Shown here in pieces: positions 43,623 to 47,752 of a stretch of 47,752 nt of DNA. The translations under genes and the position numbers were made by a program. Source of the stretch: an uncultured Pelagibacteraceae bacterium (GTDB taxonomy: Bacteria > Pseudomonadota > Alphaproteobacteria > Pelagibacterales > Pelagibacteraceae); contig CACEAQ010000003.1 of the NCBI GenBank assembly GCA_902557605.1, forward strand, positions 1 through 47,752, in the 5' to 3' direction. Every line of letters starts with the position of its first letter. The stretch's first letter is position 1. Below the pieces are notes generated by a model that saw nothing but the letters and a program-made list of their open reading frames with translations, was not told the origin of the DNA and searched no databases.

Positions 43623-44393
43623 TTATCTAGATGATAATCTTGTGTTTTGCATTGCTGCTGCCCAGATTACTAGACCAAAAGCGATCTTGTTAATAAAGTC
43701 AGCTAAATTGTATATTACGTTTAAAGCGTTTGCATCAACACCACCAGTTAGGTATCCAAAAATATATCCTAAAGGATAAATCGCCCAACCAATAGTAACG
43801 ATTATTCTCATAGCACTGAAAGCAGTAGCCATAGCTTTGTTACCAGCTTTAGCTGCCATAGTTCCAGCTTCACCTGAGAATATTTCAAACAAGATATAAA
43901 TCCATCCAGCCATTCCAATTACGAAACCTACAAATGGTTGAATATAACCAGCTTCACCTAAGTATCCACCGATTAACATTACTAATGAACCAATTAATAG
44001 CTTCCAGAATATAGAAGTTGGCACCTTTCTTACAGCTGCCAAGATTAGATAGAATTCGATCATTTGAAGAGGTACAGTGATTAACCAATCGATATATCTA
44101 TATACCGTTGGAGAGTCACCTGTGCTCACCCAAACTTCTCTCATATACATGTAGTGAACGAATGCAACACCAGTTACAAGTCCAGCTACTGTTAAAGATG
44201 TTCTCCATGATGCAGCAACAGTTCCTCTTTCTGCAAAGAAAAACACAGTTGTTGCGATCATACCCATTGATACAAGCCAGAATGAAATTCCTACGAAATC
44301 ATTTGTCTGTAACAATGCAGTCGCTGCGTTAGCTGAGCTTGTTATACCTAAAAAGGCAACAGCTGCTAAAGCAAGAAGACCTAATTTTCTCAT
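43623..44393 (-). CDS. Proteorhodopsin, predicted blue-absorbing
   Basis: Proteorhodopsin is a retinal-bound, light-driven proton pump in the inner membrane. The 256-residue protein has a cleavable signal-like N-terminus (MRKLGLLALAAVAFLGITSSANA) and seven helices. Functional residues align with the green reference protein at an offset of 5: proton acceptor D102 (Asp97), its His partner H80 (His75), proton donor E113 (Glu108), and retinal Schiff-base K236 (Lys231) in NLADFINKIAFGLVIW. The spectral tuning position (105) is Gln110 in DWLITVPLQMIEF, the glutamine form, so it should absorb blue light. The start has a strong Shine-Dalgarno (GGGAGG, 44399-44404, 5 bases away). No retinal or carotenoid gene is in the window. 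Confidence 0.97.
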   Translation of the reverse strand: MRKLGLLALAAVAFLGITSSANAATALLQTNDFVGISFWLVSMGMIATTVFFFAERGTVAASWRTSLTVAGLVTGVAFVHYMYMREVWVSTGDSPTVYRYIDWLITVPLQMIEFYLILAAVRKVPTSIFWKLLIGSLVMLIGGYLGEAGYIQPFVGFVIGMAGWIYILFEIFSGEAGTMAAKAGNKAMATAFSAMRIIVTIGWAIYPLGYIFGYLTGGVDANALNVIYNLADFINKIAFGLVIWAAAMQNTRLSSR

Positions 44394-44424
44394 GAAAACC
44401 TCCCTCGTTTGTTTAGTTTTCGTT

Positions 44425-44442
44425 TAGTTTATATATAAACTA
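44425..44442. promoter_or_regulatory. 18-bp perfect palindrome upstream of proteorhodopsin
   Basis: TAGTTTATATATAAACTA reads the same on both strands with no mismatch and lies 32-49 bases before the proteorhodopsin ATG. It contains a TATATA core that could be the -10 element. It is placed where an operator or a dimer-binding site would act. AT richness makes shorter palindromes common, but nine matched pairs without a spacer is more than a casual one. Confidence 0.5.
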
Positions 44443-44453
44443 CTCGGACGAGT
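44442..44453. repeat. Small inverted repeat abutting the palindrome
   Basis: ACTCG-GA-CGAGT has 5-bp arms around a 2-base centre and shares its first base with the 18-bp palindrome. It is GC-richer than its surroundings, which is notable in this genome. It may be part of a compound operator. Confidence 0.35.
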
Positions 44454-44465
44454 GATAAATAAACT

Positions 44466-44488
44466 CACCACCGAATAATATGTGGTGG
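44466..44488. repeat. Inverted repeat CACCAC/GTGGTG in the proteorhodopsin-prpE gap
   Basis: CACCAC and GTGGTG are 6-bp arms around a 10-base spacer, and a shifted CCACC/GGTGG register is also possible. The repeat lies about 75-95 bases upstream of the proteorhodopsin start and about 135-155 bases before the prpE start, so it could serve either gene. It is the third inverted repeat in this 228-base gap. Confidence 0.35.
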
Positions 44489-44621
44489 ACCTTAGTAAAA
44501 AACAAAGTTACAGTGAAGTGTTTTTTTTGCAAAAAAACCGCATATTTATTGGATTTTCTATTTTTTTTTGGGGATATTTATGAAATACTCTTAAAAATGA
44601 AAGAAATTCCAGGAGTTAAAA

Positions 44622-46520
44622 TTGACTCAAAAATATAACGAAATTTACCAAAAATCTATCAAAAATCGAGAGGATTTTTGGAAAGAAATCTCTAATGATA
44701 TATTTTGGTATAAAAAACCTACAAAAATTTTAAATTCCCAAAATCCACCCTTTTACAAGTGGTTCGAAGACGGAGTAACAAATACTTGTTACAACGCTTT
44801 AGATCTCCATATCAGCCAAGGTAAAGGTGAAAAGCTTGCGATTATTTATGATAGTCCCATAACTGGTTCAAAAGAAAATATAACTTATAATAAGTTGAAA
44901 GAAAAAGTCGCTTTATTTGCTGGAGCTTTAAAAAAACAAGGCGTAAGCAAAGGAGATAGGGTTATAATCTATATGCCCATGATACCAGAGGCAGTAGTAG
45001 CTATGCTTGCTTGTGGGAGAATAGGTGCAGTGCACTCAGTTGTATTCGGGGGCTTTGCGGCAAACGAACTAGCAAGCAGGATTGATGACTCTAAAGCTAA
45101 AATACTTGTTACCGCCTCTTGCGGTTATGAGCCTGGGCGAACTGTTCATTATAAACCTTTAGTTAATAAAGCATTAGAATTAGCAAATCATAAAATAAAA
45201 AAATGTATAATTTTTCAAAGAGAGAAGGATAAGGCAGAATTAAATCCTGCGATTGATATTACCTGGGATGATGCTCACAAAGATGTTAAGCCTGCAGAAT
45301 GTGAAAAAATGAATGCAAATGATTACGCTTATATTCTTTACACATCAGGAACTACGGGACTTCCAAAAGGAATAGTTCGTGATATAGGTGGACATATAGT
45401 TGCATTAAAATGGACTATGAGAAATATTTACAATATCAAACCAGAGGATGTGTGGTGGTCTGCTAGTGATATTGGTTGGATAGTTGGACACTCTTATATA
45501 GTATATGGTCCATTATTTTATGGTTGTACGACAGTTTTGTTTGAGGGAAAACCGGTGGGAACTCCTGATGCAGGAGTTTTTTGGAGAGTAATTTCAGAGC
45601 ATAAAGTAAAATCTCTTTTTACAGCACCAACAGCAATTAGAGCTATAAAAAAAGAGGATCCTAACGGAGAATTTTTTAAAAAATACGACTTGAGTAAGTT
45701 TGATAAACTATTTCTTGCTGGTGAAAGAGCTGACCCTGATACAATAAAATGGTTTGAAAAACTTTCTAACTCACCTGTAATCGATCATTGGTGGCAAACT
45801 GAAACAAGTTGGGCAATAACATCAAGTTGCACAGGAATAGAAAATTTTCCTGTAAAGTACGGATCAGCTTTTAAACCGGTGCCAGGTTATGATTTAAAAG
45901 TTTTAAATTCTGATGGTAAAGAAGTGGGTCCAGGGAAAATGGGTGATATTGTTGTCAAGCTCCCTCTTCCGCCAGGAACTTTTCCAACTCTTTGGGGAGC
46001 GGATAAAAGATATAAAGAGAATTATATGACTACTTACCCAGGATATTATCAAACTTACGATGCGGGACACATTGATGAAGATGGTTATGTTTGGATCATG
46101 TCTAGAACAGACGATATAATTAATGTTGCAGGTCATAGATTATCAACCGGAGCTATTGAAGAAGTTTTAGCAGAACATACAAATGTTGCGGAGTGCGCAG
46201 TAATAGGAATTGCTGATAAACTTAAAGGTCAAATACCTATCGGTTTGCTTGCACTTAAAGCTGGGGTAACTAAAGATAAAAAAGATATAATTAGCGAATG
46301 TGTAAAAATGGTAAGAGAAAAGGTTGGTCCTGTTGCGGCATTCAAAATAGCGATTGTAGTAAAGAGATTGCCAAAAACTAGATCAGGAAAGGTGCTTAGA
46401 GGAACAGTAAGAAAAATTGCAGATAATGAACCTTATAAAATGCCAGCAACTATAGATGATCCAGCTATTCTAGATGAAATTAAACAAGACTTGAAAGATA
46501 ATAATATTCTAAAACTTTAA
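44622..46520 (+). CDS. prpE: Propionyl-CoA synthetase (PrpE-type acyl-CoA synthetase)
   Basis: This AMP-forming acyl-CoA synthetase activates a short-chain acid (probably propionate, possibly acetate) via an acyl-adenylate. The N-terminal FYKWFEDGVTNTCYNALDLHI and ISNDIFWYKKPTKIL are typical of PrpE rather than Acs. The AMP-binding motif YTSGTTGLPKG, the DHWWQTETSW block and the C-terminal lysine motif RSGKVLRG are all present. It has 632 residues. The start is TTG with a clear Shine-Dalgarno (AGGAG, 44611-44615, 6 bases upstream); an in-frame stop at 44598 rules out longer starts. An overlapping 13-codon ORF begins at 44597 and ends inside this gene. Methylcitrate or methylmalonyl genes are not in the window. 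Confidence 0.93.
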   Translation: MTQKYNEIYQKSIKNREDFWKEISNDIFWYKKPTKILNSQNPPFYKWFEDGVTNTCYNALDLHISQGKGEKLAIIYDSPITGSKENITYNKLKEKVALFAGALKKQGVSKGDRVIIYMPMIPEAVVAMLACGRIGAVHSVVFGGFAANELASRIDDSKAKILVTASCGYEPGRTVHYKPLVNKALELANHKIKKCIIFQREKDKAELNPAIDITWDDAHKDVKPAECEKMNANDYAYILYTSGTTGLPKGIVRDIGGHIVALKWTMRNIYNIKPEDVWWSASDIGWIVGHSYIVYGPLFYGCTTVLFEGKPVGTPDAGVFWRVISEHKVKSLFTAPTAIRAIKKEDPNGEFFKKYDLSKFDKLFLAGERADPDTIKWFEKLSNSPVIDHWWQTETSWAITSSCTGIENFPVKYGSAFKPVPGYDLKVLNSDGKEVGPGKMGDIVVKLPLPPGTFPTLWGADKRYKENYMTTYPGYYQTYDAGHIDEDGYVWIMSRTDDIINVAGHRLSTGAIEEVLAEHTNVAECAVIGIADKLKGQIPIGLLALKAGVTKDKKDIISECVKMVREKVGPVAAFKIAIVVKRLPKTRSGKVLRGTVRKIADNEPYKMPATIDDPAILDEIKQDLKDNNILKL

Positions 46521-47752
46521 AGGTTGGCCTTTCGACTCAACTAAAATTTTTCCCTCAGACATTACTAAAATACCGTTTACGACAGTACCTACAGGGAAAC
46601 CTTTTACCTTATAATTATGAAAGGGTGTCCATCCACATTTACTAGCAATCATTTCATTTTTTATAGTAACTTCTTTATCCATATCAACTATTGTCAGATC
46701 TGCATCAAAACCCTCTTTTATAAAGCCTTTATTTTTAATTCCAAAGATTTTACATGGATTTTCACACATCAAATTTATGAGTTGATTTAACTCTAGTTTT
46801 CCATTGTTCACATGATCAATCATAACTGGAAAAATAGTTTGAACACCTGGCATTCCTGAGGGAGTATTCGGGTATTCTTTGTCTTTATTTATTTTTAAGT
46901 GGGGAGCATGATCTGACCCAAGAACATCTACAACATTATTTTTTATAGCAACCCACAAACGATCGTAATGATCTTTCGATCTTAAAGGTGGGTTCATTTG
47001 AGCGTAAGTTCCTAATTTATCGTAACAATCTGGTGCATACAAAGTTAGATGTTGAGGAGTTGTTTCAAAAGTAACGTTTTTTTTATGCATAGCTAAAAAA
47101 TCGACCTCTTCTTTAGTAGTAACATGTAAGACATGAATTTTTTTATTATATCTTTCTGCAATTTTTACAACTCTACGAGTTGAGGACATCGCACATTCTA
47201 CATTTCTCCATTCAGTATGAGAGTGAACGTCTCCTTGTCTAATAAATTTTTTTCTTAATTTAATTATATCTTCATCCTCAGAGTGAATTGAAACTATTCT
47301 GTCACTACTAGAAATCACTTTTTCGATATCCGCCTCTTTGTCCACTAAAAGATTGCCTGTCGAAGATCCTGCAAAAAGTTTAACTCCACAACAGCCCTCA
47401 ACGTTTTTAAGTTGTGCAAGTTGTTCAGTATTTTGTGGAGTTGCTCCAAAATAAAATGCGTAATTACTATGCATTCTGTTTTTTGCGGCTTTTAATTTTT
47501 TTTCAAACTCTGCTAAATTTGCTGTTGGAGGATTGGTATTAGGCATTTCAAACAAAGAAGTTACGCCGCCAAGAACTGCAGCTCTGCTCCCGCTTTCTAA
47601 ATCTTCTGCATTAGTAGATCCAGGTTCTCTAAAATGTACTTGGGTGTCAATGATCCCTGGCAATACTACTTTGCCAGATGCCTCGTAAACTTTAGAATTA
47701 TTTTCCTCTATATTACCTATTTTTTTAATTTTATTTTCATATAAACCGATAT
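46509..47752 (-). CDS. pyrC: Dihydroorotase-type amidohydrolase, 5' end cut by window edge
   Basis: The track starts this gene at 47663, but the frame stays open to the window end and continues as IGLYENKIKKIGNIEENNSKVYEASGKVV before LPGIIDTQVHFREPG. The true start is therefore outside. It is a cyclic amidohydrolase with NTNPPTANLAEF and the carboxy-lysine-like GVKLFAGSSTGN; the metal-binding HSEDED, LHVTT and GSDHAPH segments follow. Dihydroorotase (carbamoyl-aspartate to dihydroorotate, pyrimidine synthesis) is the best fit, with allantoinase or hydantoinase as alternatives. The usual first metal HxH reads QVH (TQVHFREPG). The 3' end overlaps prpE by 12 bases. Confidence 0.85.
   Translation of the reverse strand, partial: IGLYENKIKKIGNIEENNSKVYEASGKVVLPGIIDTQVHFREPGSTNAEDLESGSRAAVLGGVTSLFEMPNTNPPTANLAEFEKKLKAAKNRMHSNYAFYFGATPQNTEQLAQLKNVEGCCGVKLFAGSSTGNLLVDKEADIEKVISSSDRIVSIHSEDEDIIKLRKKFIRQGDVHSHTEWRNVECAMSSTRRVVKIAERYNKKIHVLHVTTKEEVDFLAMHKKNVTFETTPQHLTLYAPDCYDKLGTYAQMNPPLRSKDHYDRLWVAIKNNVVDVLGSDHAPHLKINKDKEYPNTPSGMPGVQTIFPVMIDHVNNGKLELNQLINLMCENPCKIFGIKNKGFIKEGFDADLTIVDMDKEVTIKNEMIASKCGWTPFHNYKVKGFPVGTVVNGILVMSEGKILVESKGQPLKF

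Noticed and set aside
44394-44621. Riboswitch (glycine or SAM type known in SAR11) before prpE or proteorhodopsin
   Set aside because: I could not identify the conserved cores of these riboswitches in either direction; the repeats look like DNA operators instead.

Overview
The window looks like chromosome of a SAR11-type (Pelagibacterales) marine alphaproteobacterium. The base composition is strongly AT-rich by eye and the proteins are rich in Lys, Asn and Ile. Genes are packed with overlaps of a few bases, there are no mobile elements, and the gene blocks are alphaproteobacterial (pepA/lptFG-lptD-surA-pdxA-rsmA, rpsF-rpsR-rplI-dnaB, cvpA-purF). A proteorhodopsin sits next to a ferredoxin and a ferredoxin reductase. 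I see no tRNA, rRNA, IS, prophage, CRISPR or plasmid feature. No gene-free stretch exceeds about 230 bases. Taxonomy is inferred from gene content and style, not from a database match.

Layout, left to right. (1) A partial secreted protein diverges from purM-purN, followed by convergent ndk and pepA. (2) An outer-membrane and maturation operon: lptF, lptG, lptD, surA, pdxA, rsmA. (3) On the minus strand, fabD-fabG-acpP-gmk. (4) On the plus strand, rpsF-rpsR-rplI, dnaB, an RND/MMPL exporter, cvpA and purF. (5) A long minus-strand run reading psd-pssA-rlmE-guaB-TPR-guaA-panB-YfgM-like-bamB-like (phospholipid synthesis, rRNA methylation, GMP synthesis, pantothenate, outer-membrane assembly). (6) icd converging on alaS. 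(7) A minus-strand aldehyde dehydrogenase plus DUF779 pair lying between recA and alaS. (8) recA, a TolC-like protein, a glycerate-kinase-like P-loop kinase, a GFA-fold protein and a GT2/GT39 glycosyltransferase pair. (9) dksA, then a redox cluster (GST, FNR-like reductase, 2Fe-2S ferredoxin, an unannotated 44-residue membrane protein) downstream of a blue-tuned proteorhodopsin. (10) A propionyl-CoA synthetase and the 5'-truncated end of a dihydroorotase-type gene at the right edge.

How the genes fit together. Purine synthesis (purM, purN, purF, guaA, guaB, gmk, ndk) is spread over several operons. The envelope set covers LPS export, outer-membrane folding, phospholipids and glycosyl transfer. 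The proteorhodopsin region pairs a light-driven proton pump with an electron-transfer operon. Only a hairpin terminator and a 14-nt gap separate the two, so the redox operon may be fed by read-through from the rhodopsin promoter.

The points most worth a second look are that 44-aa gene and its arrangement, three inverted repeats upstream of proteorhodopsin, an IMP dehydrogenase lacking its CBS module, a hairpin over the apparent start of the DUF779 gene, and the fact that all six convergent gene pairs overlap at their 3' ends. I did not find a clear new multi-gene defence or mobile system.
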